64,000 bases of DNA. Origin: Terfezia claveryi. Its lineage: Eukaryota > Ascomycota > Pezizomycetes > Pezizales > Pezizaceae. The notes beneath the pieces were generated by a model that saw only the letters and a list, made by a program, of their open reading frames with translations, made no database searches and had not been told where the DNA came from. Where the stretch lies: assembly GCA_015179025.1 (NCBI GenBank), contig WHUX01000008.1:186001-250000 (forward strand), given 5' to 3'. This document shows positions 42,788 to 56,023 of this stretch, in pieces. A program made the translations under genes and the position numbers. Positions within the stretch are counted from its first letter, which is position 1, and every line of letters starts with the position of its first letter.

Positions 42788-45700
42788 ATGGATTTAGATG
42801 CGCAGCGGAAACGCAGGGCTCCTGTCACGTATGGAAAGCTCTTCATCAGTCGGCGGAAGATACCAAGTTCGTTTGGAGAAGGGTTTGACGCATTTCGGCA
42901 TGGAGGTGGGGATTCATTAATGGGTGGGGAATCATCATCAAAAAATCTGCAGCATTCGAAACTATCGTCAAGTAAATCGCTTGAAACCAGTGGTAGCAAA
43001 CTTCCGGAGCCACAGCTTAAGCTACCCAAATCGGGGTCCGTCCCCTCGAGAAGTATCAAACATGGACTAGACAGAGCAAACTCGGCGCTTAAGGTTGAGG
43101 TTACGGATCAAAAGGTTTTCGATGTCCCCTCTAGTGACGAGGATGTACCTAAACCCCGACCGACAATCCGGAGAGCTCTTTCCAGCTCACGGAAGAGATT
43201 TGGATCTGGCCGTCTGGAAGAGAATAGAATACCGTCAACTGGCAGGAGCGAGAGGGCCCCAGGTGACAGGGAGGTGAAGGCATCACCACCTATGGTTACA
43301 ACCAGGCAAGCAGGATCTAAGAGTCAATCGACAGATATGAGGAAGCCAGTGAATATAACGGATGGTGTCAAACAGACATCGAAGACGTCAATTACAAAGG
43401 AAGACCATGTCAATGCAGCTGCACCACAGAAGCCTATACAGAGTCACGTTCTTGAATCTTCATCCACAGGGCAAGAGCGTGAAGGAAGGAAAAACAGTCT
43501 TACTTCAGTTTCTTCGGTCCAGACAGAGGATAAGCAAAACGCATGGGTGAATTTAAAGGGGAACGAGAGACCAGAAATAGAGGATAACCTTAAAATGAAG
43601 GGGGAGCAGCTATCAAAATGGAGGCCCAACACATTGAAGCAGTCAAAGGATGGGGGGAAATCAAGTGCTGTGGAGAAGTCAGAGGTAGCTACTGGGATTC
43701 CTGCTGTGGCAGATGTCTCACTGGTTCAGCGCAGACCGCGCAAGCAGAGGGAACGGAAGCCCCTTCCAAACAAAGCCGAGCAGCTGCCACACCAAGCACC
43801 TGCACAACCGTCATTGCCAAAACTTCATAAAACAGTTGCCAGAGCAAGTCAAAATAGGGCACCAGCTCGACCACCTCCCAAATCACCCACTAGTGTTGAA
43901 CCGTTATATATATCATCACCAGTGCTCGAAACCCGGGAACTTATAGAGGTGCCCGCAGAGTCTTTGGTGGCTACCCATAGTCCCTCGGGAGAGCCCAGCC
44001 TGTGGGATGAAATCATGGGAGGGACAGAATCTGAAGACCAACCGATTGCTAGGAAACCTAAAAGGTCACGTGAATCGGGAAGTTCTGAGGGAGAGATAGA
44101 GAGAGGATCAACACCGCCGAGGAGGAGGAGGCTGATTGATACTCTGGAAGTTGATTGGACTGCCTGTCGGCCGAAACAGCGTATACTTGAGGCAGAGATG
44201 GATGTTGATAGTGACATTGCAAGTGTTGATGACACGTCGAGGATTACCCTGGCAGAATCGCAGCCTCTAACTGATTCACAAAACACCGATGAAGTGGAGG
44301 ATGTGGCACAATCATTTCAACGGGGTCTGGGTGCAATACAGAGTGCTCCAACATTAACCCAGCGAAATAAAAGAGTTACTTATGCACGGCAGCGCTCGTT
44401 TCTCACAGAAGAGGTCAAGGAAGGAAGTGATCCATTTGCAGATCCGCTTTTACTTCCAGTCAGAGATTTTGGAAGAGGGCTACGGAAGGCACCTTTAGTC
44501 GAAGAAGATGATGACGAGGATCATGGGCCTGGGATGATGAAGAGTCTTCATGAACTGCGTGAAGCTGGTGTGAATAAGAGATTTCTGGACAGTGTCGAAG
44601 GCTACTTCGAAGATATCGAAAGGGGCTTTTCAATCGGACAAAAGCGAGCAGGGTATGCGTTCTTCTAATCTATCTACACGATTATTCTAACAATCGTTCA
44701 GATACATAGAGTTGGCTACTAAGCTCGGGGACAAAACTTTCCTCCAGAAGTTCCGGGCTAATAATTTCGAGCGGAGACTATTAAGAGATTTGGGAAAGCA
44801 GGACGATGAGGTACTCACAGCCCGTGCTCTTTTTTTCTCTTATCTAACTTCGTCTCATAAGTATTTTAATACTGATGGCTCTTCAGATTGTCCAATTTAT
44901 CCTTTGCTTCATTGTGTGGAGCTTTCTCGATGAGGATACTTCTTCCCAAATTCTTCAGATGGTTCACAAGAAGGGCATTATCTCTATGCTAGACAGCATG
45001 TTGGATTCTACCCGGGATATGAAAATCATTGTAAAGGACAAAAAGACGAACTTGACTAAGGCAGCCCAGTCGTTACTTCTTGAGTTTTGTGACATTATAA
45101 AAAGCTCAAAAATCTTTGGTGGCAAGGCACCAAAGGCACTCTCACCACAAATTTTGGCCTTGGCTGTATTGGATTCGGTTATGAAAGGCTTGCGGCGCTC
45201 GGGATTTATGGGAGACTATTTATCGGTAGCAATGCTCAAGAAGCTCGTAAGGGTTTTAGAGCCCTTCCAGGTGACGGCGGATTTGGAAAAGCGGAAACAA
45301 GCTGATCCGCTGTTTGTTGAGCTTCCAGTCTCAATCTTGGAATCCTACTCTATAGGGAGGGACAGCACTCAGGATGTTCGGTTTCTGGAACAGGACCTTG
45401 ATGTACTAGCCAATATTGTCCCTGGAGTCATGCAACTGGAAGCGAATGACTTTCAACCAATCCGACTTCTGATATTGCGCCTGCATATTAATCTCACAAA
45501 CCATCGACCCGATATATGCGACAAATTTGGCAAACTTGCTGTGATAAGGGCATTGGTTTCTACCGCATATTCCACATTTGAGGCTCTTTCTGGCCCTTTG
45601 GAGGGGGAGGCGCGATTGATTCAGTTGGATATGTTGGTTCTAAGCCTAGCTCTAATGATAAATTTCGCCGAGATGAGTGATGCTGTAGGATTATCCTTCG

Positions 45701-46175
45701 TAGAAGGTACACTATATTATCATACATCAGTCGGTTTACGAAGCTAACTGTCAACTTGGTAGATTCATACGCAACTTCACAGCTTGCTGTTTTACTGAAG
45801 CTGTTCCTTAGTAGGATGGAGCGTGCAGGCGAAGTTGGTGCCCCTAATTCACGCTTTATTGAGTTCAGTATTAACCGGAAATAGGCGGATTCGATGGAAG
45901 AGACTCAGTCAAATGTTGCGTTCGGTTATCTATCAATCCTCCTAGGTAATCTTTGCCGCAATACCACCGTGAGGAATGTGGTACGGTCACAAATGCCCAA
46001 GAAGAACCTAGAGCCCCTTGTGAACGCGGTTCAAGAATTTGTGTCTCACAACCAGAAAGTTGACGAGGAGAGAATAGCAATTACAGGAGGTGAAGATGAG
46101 ACCTGGAATACGGGGTTTACAGAGAGATTGGAACAAGTGGCCATTCGGCTGAAAGCGGCAGAAGGTTATTCTTGA
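42788..46175 (+). CDS. Wings-apart-like cohesin release factor (WAPL/Rad61)
   Basis: Promotes release of cohesin from chromosomes (family knowledge). Five exons in exact phase: 42788-44652, 44702-44810, 44887-45706, 45763-45833, 45885-46175; 1051 aa. The N-terminal ~530 residues are polar and disordered (Lys/Ser/Pro-rich), starting MDLDAQRKRRAPVTYGK. The WAPL domain begins near RVTYARQRSFLTEEV and MKSLHELREAGVNKRFLDSV, then continues as a helical repeat (LATKLGDKTFLQKFRANNFE, MVHKKGIISMLDSMLDSTRD, LCRNTTVRNVVRSQM). ATG at 42788 is used; the longer frame begins TTG. No break seen. Confidence 0.87.
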
Positions 46176-47347
46176 CATTTCTTGCTATGGATTACTAAGT
46201 ATTAGCCTAGGGTTGCTTTTGTGGCCTTCTTGTTTAAATATATGGTACATCCTCTGTACTATTGATTTTTCTCCTTGTGGGCAGGCACGGCGTATTTTGC
46301 TTTTTGGGCATCTCTATACAATTATGGCTTATGGGTATGCATGTTACTATATACCGATACCTCGATGAGATCTACAGGGCGATGTTTGTTGTTTCAGCCC
46401 CCACTGTAGCTCATACATTGCTTTCCAATATAAAAGATCGACCCCTGGCGACTCAGTCGCATTGCCGTTCAAGTTGTTGGTGAATATGATGATATTCCGC
46501 AAACGTTTGATTCGCCCTAGGGCTAGCTAGTTGCTTGCCTCGCGTATCGCCCTTCCAACTTTATTGAAAGCGCTGTTGTCACATGCCCCCGAGTGATAGT
46601 TGCATCGCCATTGACTAATTAGTTACAACTGCGTTAGCTTCGGTGTTCCTTACCTGACTCTATTAGCTATATGATCTTGCACTGCGCCGGGGGGTATATT
46701 GATATACATAGGTGGTGAGTTCACTGTGACAAGTCCGAATATCAAGCTACGTCTTACCAGGCTACACAAGCTACTACTTAAGTACGTCCAACAGGCTGCA
46801 AATACAGTCACACACAGCCTTTACAACTTGCTGCGCTGCTCCTGCAAGGAAGAAGAAACACCTCAAACTGCACATACTTCCTGTATGGTCCTCGCGGTTT
46901 AATTCCACCTGTCAATTGCGGGCGAACAGAATCTATCCTCAGCAGCCCCTTTTCAGAACCTTTGACTTCAACCAGACGAGACCCGAACAGCTTCAAGACC
47001 CAAAACGCTTGAGTACACTTTTTATCGATCAGCAAAGCAAACCAGTTGCCTGAAAGAGACTACCTTGTCCCGCTAAGAGCAATACCTACCATTTTCTAGC
47101 CGCCGCTTATCGTCTTTAGAGGTTATCTAGACTGTTGCTTGACAGCTTATCAGTTTTGCTGGGGAGGTTCGTGGGCTTGTATCTTCACCAATTAAGATAC
47201 CCTGATACCAAATCCAAGTGTTTTCAGTACATATTCTCTTCATACCATTCAACGGACTAGGTGCTTGCGGAGAGTTCAGCCAATAGCATTAATTTCATCT
47301 TTTTTGCCTAAGGAAGGATTCCTACGTGAATTCAGCGGAACATCATC
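46176..47347. other. Intergenic, no gene seen
   Basis: 1.17 kb between WAPL and RHB1, both on the plus strand. Open frames here are short and unrecognisable. It should hold the RHB1 promoter and 5' UTR. Confidence 0.5.
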
Positions 47348-48168
47348 ATGCCCGCACCACCAAAGCAGAGGAAGATCGCGATAGTCGGCAGTCGTGCAGT
47401 CGGTATGTAGTAATCTTCAATTTCATACCGTGATTGAGCACCCTTTCCCCGGGAATGAAACACTATGGGGTGAGGGTGCATGGTTACGCCTTCTGCCTCG
47501 AGACTGGGTGGGTTGCTTACGTATATTCGTTTTATTTCGGCAGGGAAGTCTTCATTGACAGTGCAGTTCGTGGAGAATCACTTTGTGGAATCATACTATC
47601 CTACGATTGAGAATACATTTAGCAGGATCATCAAGTATAAGGGGCAGGAATATGCTACCGAAATCATCGACACAGCGGGACAGGTAGACCAATTCCCTAG
47701 GCAAACTTCATGTCACCCAGACGGTTACTAACTGGCCGTAGGATGAATATTCTATCTTAAATTCTAGGCATTCTATCGGTATCCATGGCTATATGCTGGT
47801 ATATTCTGTTGCATCAAAACAATCATTTGAGATGGTTAAAATCATCCGGGGGAAAATCTTGAATCACCTTGTAAGAACATCCTGAAACCTTGCATTTAGT
47901 CCACATTGGCACTGACCAGAATATGATCCTTAAGGGTGCGGATTGGGTACCAATAGTAGTTGTTGGGAATAAATCCGATCTTCACATGCAACGACAAGTT
48001 TCTGCAGAGGAGGGCAAAACCCTTCAACAAGAATGGAATTGTTCTTGGATTGAGACCTCAGCGAGGCACAACGAGAATGTTGCTAGAGCATTTGAACTAA
48101 TGATCGAGCAAGTGGAGAAAGCTCAGAATCCCACAACTACTACACAGTCAAATTGCACGGTCATGTAA
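47348..48168 (+). CDS. RHB1: Rheb GTPase RHB1
   Basis: Ras-family activator of TOR signalling and amino-acid uptake in fungi (family knowledge). Exons 47348-47402, 47544-47683, 47742-47870, 47935-48168 keep phase; 185 aa. Motifs: GSRAVGKSSL (P-loop with the Arg typical of Rheb), YPTIENTFSR (switch I), DTAGQDEYS (split by an intron), VVVGNKSDL and ETSAR. The C-terminus NCTVM is a CaaX farnesylation site. The last acceptor is CTTAAG before GGTGCGG; earlier acceptors would add residues that Rheb lacks. Confidence 0.94.
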
Positions 48169-49014
48169 TTAATGCCACTTGGGTTTGTTTCTCCCTAGTA
48201 TTTTGAGTTGGTGCGACATGGCCCAACTCATGCCATGTTTTTTCCTAGTGTCCTTTTCACAGCTATTATGGAAGTATGAAGATCATGTATCATTGATGGT
48301 CTTGATTCTACTGGGTCTTTTGGTGTTTGCTGCGTGATCTTAGAGGGTTTCGGAGGAGTTGATAGGGGAGATCTCAGTACTTGACGATTTTATATGTTTG
48401 ATTACTCGTACCTTGGTAGTACAAGAAGCCATGTGGGTGATGCTGATGGGTGGTAATGATAATTGAGTGTTGTGGATACAGTTCATGAATCGGCTTATTG
48501 TGCTCTCAGGTTTCAGTTGATCGGCGTCGAGACCTACTGCATTGAGTATGTACCTTATTGTACTGTAGGTACTGGAGCTGATAGCGCTGCATTATTCGTT
48601 CTCGCATTATTCTCCGAGCCGCTCCCCTGATAGCATTCAACACGCGTGGCGCCATTGATCTTCCTGCCTCACATAGCGACTTCGTTTCGGTGGGGGTCAC
48701 CATGAGGCTTTGCGGGAGCTGACTAAAAGCGGCGTCTGATCGGCAGCAATTGCAACCTTGTCAATGAGCAAAATGTTGTATTGATGAGTTCCTACAGCTG
48801 CGCATGCTTGAAAAATTATTGGCCTTAGCTGCAGCCATACATCTATACACCTCACAACCCAGTACATACTACCAGCGTGGGAGCTTCATCTTCACCATCT
48901 CCTCCATCGTCCACCCACATTCACGTAACACCACCGTGGTCCACACGCAGCAGCGGCACCTACTGAGGCGGGAGATACCATCTCAGTCATATTTCTAAAC
49001 GGAGACAGCCGCGA
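48169..49014. other. Intergenic between RHB1 and BUR1
   Basis: About 850 bp with the RHB1 3' UTR and BUR1 promoter. No gene or notable repeat seen. Confidence 0.5.
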
Positions 49015-51234
49015 ATGATGAAGCGGTCCAGTCCGGAGCCCCACTCGTTGGAGCCGTTACAGAAACGACCTTTGGTAACCAACGAAGATGGCACGCCACG
49101 ATTCAAAGGATGCTCATCCATCAAGCGTTATGAAATAATGGACAAGCTTGGAGAGGGGACATTCGGGTACGTATGGCCCAGCGGGCAGGGCTTTTGGGCA
49201 CGAATACTTCTAAGATTACTTTGGAGCTAACTGAGTATCTAGTGAAGTGCACAAAGGTCGTGACCGTGAAACGGGGGCAATGCTAGCGCTGAAGAAGATC
49301 TTGATGCAGCATGAGAAAGAAGGCGTGAGTTTCTGCACCTTACATGAAAGCGAGTCAATGGGCAGATGGGATTGGCTAATCGATTATTTGAACTATACTA
49401 GTTTCCTATAACTGCGTTACGAGAGATTAAGATCATGAAGATACTATCGCATAAAAATGTCCTAACACTCAAAGAAATGGCCGTGGAGAGGGAAAAAGGT
49501 TAGTCTACCATCGCCAATCCTCCTTCGTGGAATCAGTCAGTTAAGCGTATGGTTATTTCCCTAGACCCATATAAATCGAACAAGGTCAAATTGATTATAT
49601 ACATGGTCACACCATATATGGATCACGACCTGTCTGGATTACTCGAGAACCCTAATGTGAAGTTTACGGAACCTCAGATCAAATGTTATATGTTACAACT
49701 TTTGGAGGGAACAAAGTATCTACATGAGGTACACTCGCATTTGCTGGGATGGTACAATAGTACAGCTGGCTAACGTCACTCTCAGAACCACATCCTCCAC
49801 CGAGACATGAAAGCCGCAAATCTCCTGATCGACAACAGAGGTGTGCTGCAAATTGCAGATTTCGGTTTGGCCCGAAAATATGATGAGCCACCACCTGTAC
49901 CAGGCGGTGGGGGGGGGGTCGCAAACAGGGATTACACCCAATGTGTCGTTACGCGTTGGTACCGCCCACCAGAATTACTCCTCGGCGAGAGAAAGTATAC
50001 AACTGCGATTGACTTATGGGGTGTTGGGTGAGTGCTGTTTGGATATCGCTCTCTTTGAGGTTAATCGCTTATCGTTTCTATTTTTTTGCCAATTCAGGTG
50101 TGTCTTTGCCGAGATGTATAAGGGCAAGCCGATCTTACCAGGACAGTCCGATCTCGATCAAGCACATCGTATTTTCAAACTCTGCGGATCACCCAATGAG
50201 CGGAATATGCCTGGATGGGGGAACTTACCAGGGTGTGATGGAATTCGAAGTTTTGGACCATATCCGAGGTCTATGGAACATCAGTTCAGCGAGTTAGTGT
50301 CATGTGACCTCTAGAGTTATTTACGGTTTTTGGCTAACACATGTAAAGCATGGGGAGTGCTGGAGTTTCTCTACTTGCGGAGTTTCTCGCTCTAGATCCA
50401 CGGAAACGGATTAACGCAATTGACGCCCTAAAGCATGAGTATTTTACTGCCCTGCCCCTGCCAGCAAAACCATCCGAGATTCCAAAATTCGAGGAAAGTC
50501 ATGAGCTCGATCGTAGGAGACGACATCAGCGCATTCCTCCGGCACCACCTGGTGGCACTGTTGGCATTGGCAGCCGTGCGCAAAACCAACAGCTGCCTTG
50601 GGATATGCGTGAAGACAGTCGACGTGGTAATGGAGGCTGGGATAGTCGAGGAGGAGGAGGAGGGGGAGGAGGAGGAGGAGGAGGAGGAGGTCGACTTTAT
50701 GATTCTCGAGGCGGTACAGGCCAACCACCTGTAGCGCAGCCTCGTATTCCACCCGGAGTGCATATGAACACTGATCATCGACCACCATGGGTGGCAAAGA
50801 GCCTCGAACCTCAGAGTCTACCGATGGGGCGAGTTCCGCCACGTGATCATGGACTTCCGCCAAGACCTCCTATGGCTAGAGACGACCGAGATAGACTTGA
50901 CCGCGGTGGTGGGCCTATGGAACGTTCACGATCGGGTAGAAATGGAGTAGGTAGTATCGATACATATATCCCATCTTATGGTGCACCTCCAAGAGGTGAT
51001 GACGGACTTTTACCCCCACTGCCCAGAGGAAGGGACGATTCGAGGGGGTGGGAGAGAGATCGAGATAGGGATTATCATCGAGATAGGGAAAGGGACCGGG
51101 ACTGGGACAGAAGGGAGAGGCCACCGCGAGACGACAGAGAGTACGTAAGGAAGAGGAGCAGGAGCCCGCCACATCCTCCCTTGGATCGAGACCGTGACAG
51201 GGACGGTAGAAGGGTTTATGGGGACCGGCGATAG
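49015..51234 (+). CDS. BUR1: BUR1/CDK9-type cyclin-dependent kinase
   Basis: Kinase of the P-TEFb-like complex that phosphorylates the RNA polymerase II tail and elongation factors. Seven exons in exact phase: 49015-49166, 49243-49324, 49402-49498, 49541-49728, 49786-50027, 50098-50292, 50349-51234; 613 aa. Kinase motifs: LGEGTFG, LALKKIL (VAIK-like Lys), [10 protein letters not shown] (the PITALRE signature), [20 protein letters not shown] and [12 protein letters not shown]. The tail is low-complexity: a 14-Gly run (50650-50694) and an Arg/Asp/Ser-rich C-terminus with RDRD-type repeats. A Gly-rich insert (VPGGGGGVA) sits in the activation segment. Confidence 0.93.
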
Positions 51235-53148
51235 TACGAACGGTCCCAAGTGACTGGAGGAGCCGCTAGACAGCGGAAACGTAGAAGGCGTCGGAGAAGA
51301 TAAGGATTATGGACACCGGGGTGTTGCGACACTAAACCTGTCGCTGGAGAAATTTGCAGGTGTGCATGTGCGAGTCACGGATAGGGGTCAACGGTTCGTT
51401 GATGAATGATCCATTGAGAGAGAACTGTCAACTCATTTGTGGAGAGCGCAGGCTATGGTGAAAAAATAATTATCACACCCTGTGGTGGCGCAAACCCCCC
51501 CCCCCCCCCCCCCCCGAGGATGTCCCTGAGGAGGTAAAGAAGAGCAAGAAGGGCAATTTGAGCTTGTACTGGCTATTGTTTATAATTTGGGTCTTATTTC
51601 ATCTATCCATAATCTCTTCTCTTCTCATGCGGGGGACGTGATTGTTTTTTCATCCGCTAGGGCTTCCCTTCTTCTTTTCATTTCATTTTTTTGGGTGAGA
51701 AAGAGTTCAAGTTTGTGTTCTATTTTTTGTATTAGCATAATCTACCCATAGGTCACCGGGTGTGGTTTTCGTTTCACCTTCTATTCTCAGGATTTTCATG
51801 CTTGTTGGTTTGTTGGTTGAGTATGACAGGTGTATTATACATACTTGGATTTATCATGATAAGGGGGGCCGCCTGCTATGGCTATATGGGCAGTCCATCA
51901 ATAAATATAAGTGGGAAGATGATGGAAGTTCAGGGCAGGATATTTGGATGCATCACTTTGTTAGACGACGGGCATGTGTCGCAAAAATAGTCATCTTTCA
52001 CAGTTTATGAAGTGTACAGTGCCAATTGATTAATTACATGAAGCCCCCTAAATCCATAGTCCCTTCACTTTATCATGACTATCCCCTCTGAACCTCAACA
52101 CCTCCTCATATCCATTATTATCTCTTATCATACTAAGTTATCTTTCATCGATACCTCTCCCATAGATTTCCCAATAATTACAAAGTTGAAGCCGCAGCTA
52201 CCCACTCACCGGTCCCCCAACCATGCCTGTGTCCGTGCCTGCATCCGGCTCCATCTCAAAGACTACAGAACCCACCCCGCAAACCCCCAGCTTCAACCAA
52301 AGGCTGCCCAATACGCGGTTGCGAGGGACGGACCTTACGCTGGGGTGGATGGGTTGCGTGCTTCCCCGTGACTTTCACGCTTGGGAAATTTTTTTGGAGG
52401 GGATTCATGGGTTTTTTTTAAATATCAATTGATACCTTCAGGGTTTTGGTTCATTTCATCCGGCAGAAAAAAAAAAAGCATCTTAATTTATCTCTATTAA
52501 CTATAGAGGTAGATATTTTTCCTTCTTTATTTTCAAAAAAAAGGCTGTATTTATTGTTTTCCACAACTTGCTACCCCACAAGCCACGCACTCACCGCCAC
52601 ATCCCGTTGATCCATATTACCAAGCTGCCTTCACCACGCTAAACTACAAGTGAATATTTTGGAGAAATTTCTTTCTTGCCTCTTTTTTCTCTTTTTTAAA
52701 AAATAGGTTTGCTTGCCTAACAGCCAAAACAGTTCGGTCATAGGGTGAGTCAAATAATCCATCTCTGCTTAGTAGCCATTCTTACGTTTCACACATTCCA
52801 AAACCTTTTTTTTTCCTTCTGTTGCCGGGGTCAGCTCAGGACTTCCAATTAATTACTGACAACAAATAAGGCAACATATTCTCTATCTTCCTTTGTTTTT
52901 CTAGTCTGTCCAAAATAAGATACCAATTGGAATCTGGGAAGCGCATTGCATTTGATCCGATTGATTGACTGTCGAGATATATCTCGATATTACTCTCACT
53001 CATCAAATCACCCAAACAACGGCAAATAGATAGAGAAGAGGCAGCTCCGCTTCTAATATACCCACCTGCAGCCCTCCCGCTCTCCAGCACACCCGAAATC
53101 TTCTCATATTCCACCTCAGTGCCCAACGAGCGGACTGAGCGATTGAAG
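51235..53148. other. 1.9-kb intergenic region
   Basis: Contains the BUR1 3' UTR, a 21-base C-run, T-rich stretches near 51650-51740 and 52480-52720, and the HOM3 promoter. A small frame at 52223-52432 (MPVSVPASGSISKTTEPTPQ) has a good ATG context but no recognisable family. Confidence 0.45.
51495..51515 (+). repeat. Poly-C run of 21
   Basis: Uninterrupted run of 21 C, 260 bp past the BUR1 stop. Length may vary between clones or reads. Confidence 0.8.
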
Positions 53149-55144
53149 ATGTCGTCCCCCGTGCGATCACTCTCCAACACCCCAAAACCTGACGGGTACA
53201 CCAACGGGCATTCCCCCGTGCGATCACTCTCCAACACCCCAAAACCTAACGGGTACACCAACGGGCATTCACCCAGGGGCTTCATCGCAAACGGCAACTT
53301 CCCCGTCCTTTCAAATTTGCAGGATAACAATACAAGCAAAGGATGGATAATCCAAAAATTTGGCGGGACAAGTGTGGGCAAGTTCCCGAAGATCATTGCG
53401 AAGGATATTGTGAAGGCGAATATCGATGAGCATCAAGTTGCGATTGTGTGTTCGGCTAGGAGTACGGATACTAAGGCGGAGGGCACCACAAATCGGTAAG
53501 CCTGCATAAAAATCTGGGCACATAATATTGCGCCCATTCCAGCTTTTCTATCGCCCACCTACCCGATGGGCGTAGCTGACGTGGGATTGGGGGAGCTAGA
53601 TTACTGCGAGCAGCAGAGGAAGCAATGAAAGCCGAGTCACGGCTATTCATCGACATTGTAGATGCTATCCGAGAGGACCATACCGCCGCGGCCACAGCCA
53701 ACATTGATTCCCCAGAGATTATAGATGAGTTGGTTAAAGCTATAAATTATGAGTGCGCAAAGCTCGTGGCGTTCCTATCTGCGGCACAAATCATCGAGGA
53801 GATAAGTCCAAAGAGTAAAGATGTCATTATGGGAACTGGTGAGAGGTTGAGTTGTATGTTCATGACGGCGCTGTTGCAAGATATTGTAAGTAGCTCTTTC
53901 AGTCGGGAGGGTTGTGATGGTGGAATACCGATTGAAATTAATACTGGCCGTGGGATAGGGTGTCGACGCCGAATATGTGAGCTTGGAGAACATCATCGAG
54001 CCGTCGTACATAGCGAAGGCCGGGTTGAACCAAGAGTTCTATGACTACCTAGCAGGACAGCTTGCAAAGAGGCTGAAGCTATGTGGGTCCAAAGTGCCTG
54101 TTATCACCGGTAAGCCGCACATCTCAAGTGATTCTATAATCCTTATGAGACCGAGATCCTAACCCTCTCACAGGATACTTTGGTGTTGTCCCCGGCTCCC
54201 TCCTCACCCAAGTTGGTCGTGGATACACCGACCTCTGCGCTGCCCTCTGCGCCGTCGGCCTCGACGCAGACGAACTCCAAGTCTGGAAAGAAGTTGACGG
54301 TATCTTCACCGCCGACCCTCGCAAAGTCCCCACCGCGCGACTCATCCCCGTTATCACCCCTGAGGAAGCCGCGGAGCTCACCTACTATGGTTCCGAAGTC
54401 ATCCATCCCTTCACAATGGAGCAAGTCATCCGCGCCCGCATCCCCATCAGAATCAAGAACGTTGAGAACCCCCGTGGAGAAGGAACCATAATTTTCCCAG
54501 ACACTATCGCGCGGAAAGGAGAGGATACCCCTACGGACCCACCTAGGCATATAAGATTAGCCTTGACAGACTCCACGCTCCAACACCGAAGCAAACGCCC
54601 CACAGCCGTCACCATCAAAAATTCCATTCTCGTCCTCAACATCCATTCAAACCGAAAATCTCTTAGTCACGGATTCTTCGCAAACATATTTTCCACTCTC
54701 GATAAATACCAGCTCACCGTAGATCTCATCTCCACCAGCGAGGTTCACGTCTCGATGGCTATTTCGAGCGACGTTCAAGAAGACGATCTCAAGGACGCGA
54801 TTGAACAGTTGAGGAAGTTCGGCACGGTGGACGTTATTCGGGATTTGACGATTTTGAGTGTAGTGGGGAAGCAGATGAAGCATATGATTGGTATTGCGGG
54901 GAGGATGTTTTCAACGTTGGCAGAGAGTAACGTTAATATTGAAATGATTTCGCAAGGTTGGTGCTGGCCGCTACATGCGCTATCTCACCCCCCGCTCCAT
55001 GGAAGAATCTGACCTAACAGAACTAACTGCCCCGTAGGTGCGAGCGAAATCAATATTTCATGTGTCATCCAGGCGAAAGATGCCATTCGAGCTATGAACG
55101 TCCTGCACACGCGGTTGTTTTTGTTTGACGATTCCCAGTTCTAG
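53149..55144 (+). CDS. HOM3: Aspartate kinase (HOM3)
   Basis: First step of the threonine/methionine pathway: ATP-dependent phosphorylation of aspartate. Exons 53149-53495, 53600-53885, 53959-54109, 54174-54956, 55038-55144 keep phase; 557 aa. Kinase motifs: WIIQKFGGTSVGKFPK, VAIVCSARS, LFIDIVDAIRE, GTGERLSC, VPVITGYFG, GRGYTDLCAAL and EVDGIFTADPRKVPTARL. Two C-terminal ACT domains follow (SILVLNIHSNRKSLSHG; LTILSVVGKQMKHMIGIAGR), sites of threonine feedback in fungi. The N-terminal 45 residues are an extension made mostly of an exact duplication. ATG at 53149 is the first in-frame ATG. Confidence 0.95.
53155..53268 (+). repeat. 57-bp in-frame tandem duplication in the HOM3 N-terminus
   Basis: Two 57-bp copies (period from 53161 to 53218) encode PVRSLSNTPKPDGYTNGHS and the same with Asn for Asp. 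They differ at only two bases, so the duplication is young or kept uniform. Confidence 0.9.
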
Positions 55145-56023
55145 AACGTTGGTGGATATTGGCATATGGATAGATTCCCTGCCGCTTATGAGAGAATGTT
55201 TCTTATTCCTCCTTTTTCTTTTTCTTTCGTATTTGAACCCAGGCTGATGTTTCTTCTGTTACGAACGATTACCTTTTTTGATGATTGCTTTTGGGGAATA
55301 TGTTTGTCTATTTTTCCAGTAACTTTATTTTCCTGAAATGTTAGTATCGAGTTGCAAGTCAGCGCACGCCGCAATTGTGGCGTCATGCGCTTCCAATCTT
55401 ATCTTTTGGATACGGTAGGAGAAGCAGAGAGATGTTGACGGGGATTATTAATGAGGGTTGGTTATGCATTGCTTAGATTTCTATCAATTTTTTCCATCTT
55501 GTATACTTTTTTTGTTTCTTTGGTCGGAATTCGCCAGCGAGCGACGGAGAAAATTGGAAAAAAATTTGGATTGTGGTTTTTCCCTTTAATTGTTATTTTC
55601 TTATGTATACCGTATGTAAGTTGGTACTGTACGTACCTTTTTGATACCATGAGGAATTTACAGTAATTGGTCAAAGAATTTTTAATCTGAGACATGAAAT
55701 TACCGAATTGGGTAGTCGATAGTTCCTCCTGCACAAAATGTAAGGTTAAATTAAGATGGTGTCAGCGCCGCCAAGGGCACTAAGCAAGGGCAGGTGCATT
55801 AGCTCTTTAGGCATACCTTAAGGCATTTGCCAAGCGGCAGGGTGTATACTTACGGAAGGCATCGGCCACATTTCTAACAATTACACAGTCGGTCTCGCAG
55901 TTTCCAAACGAACCACGGTGAACGAAATCGGGATACAGTCAGGCAGTTTCTGAACGGTGAGAACGCCGTACAGATATCCATCGACAATCAGCCGCAGTTT
56001 CTATCGTATTTCAATACATCGGA
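55145..56023. other. Intergenic, no gene seen
   Basis: AT-rich. The hydrophobic frame at 55451-55666 is probably composition-driven. The region should include the promoter of the next gene. Confidence 0.45.

Noticed and set aside
46972..46985. CAACCAGACGAG near 46.97 kb
   Set aside because: Partial match only, without a flanking direct repeat.
53119..53148. Earlier start for aspartokinase
   Set aside because: That frame begins with a non-ATG codon; the first in-frame ATG is 53149.
55451..55666. 71-codon hydrophobic frame resembling a membrane protein
   Set aside because: AT-rich DNA readily gives Phe/Leu/Ile-rich frames; no splice partners or homologous features.
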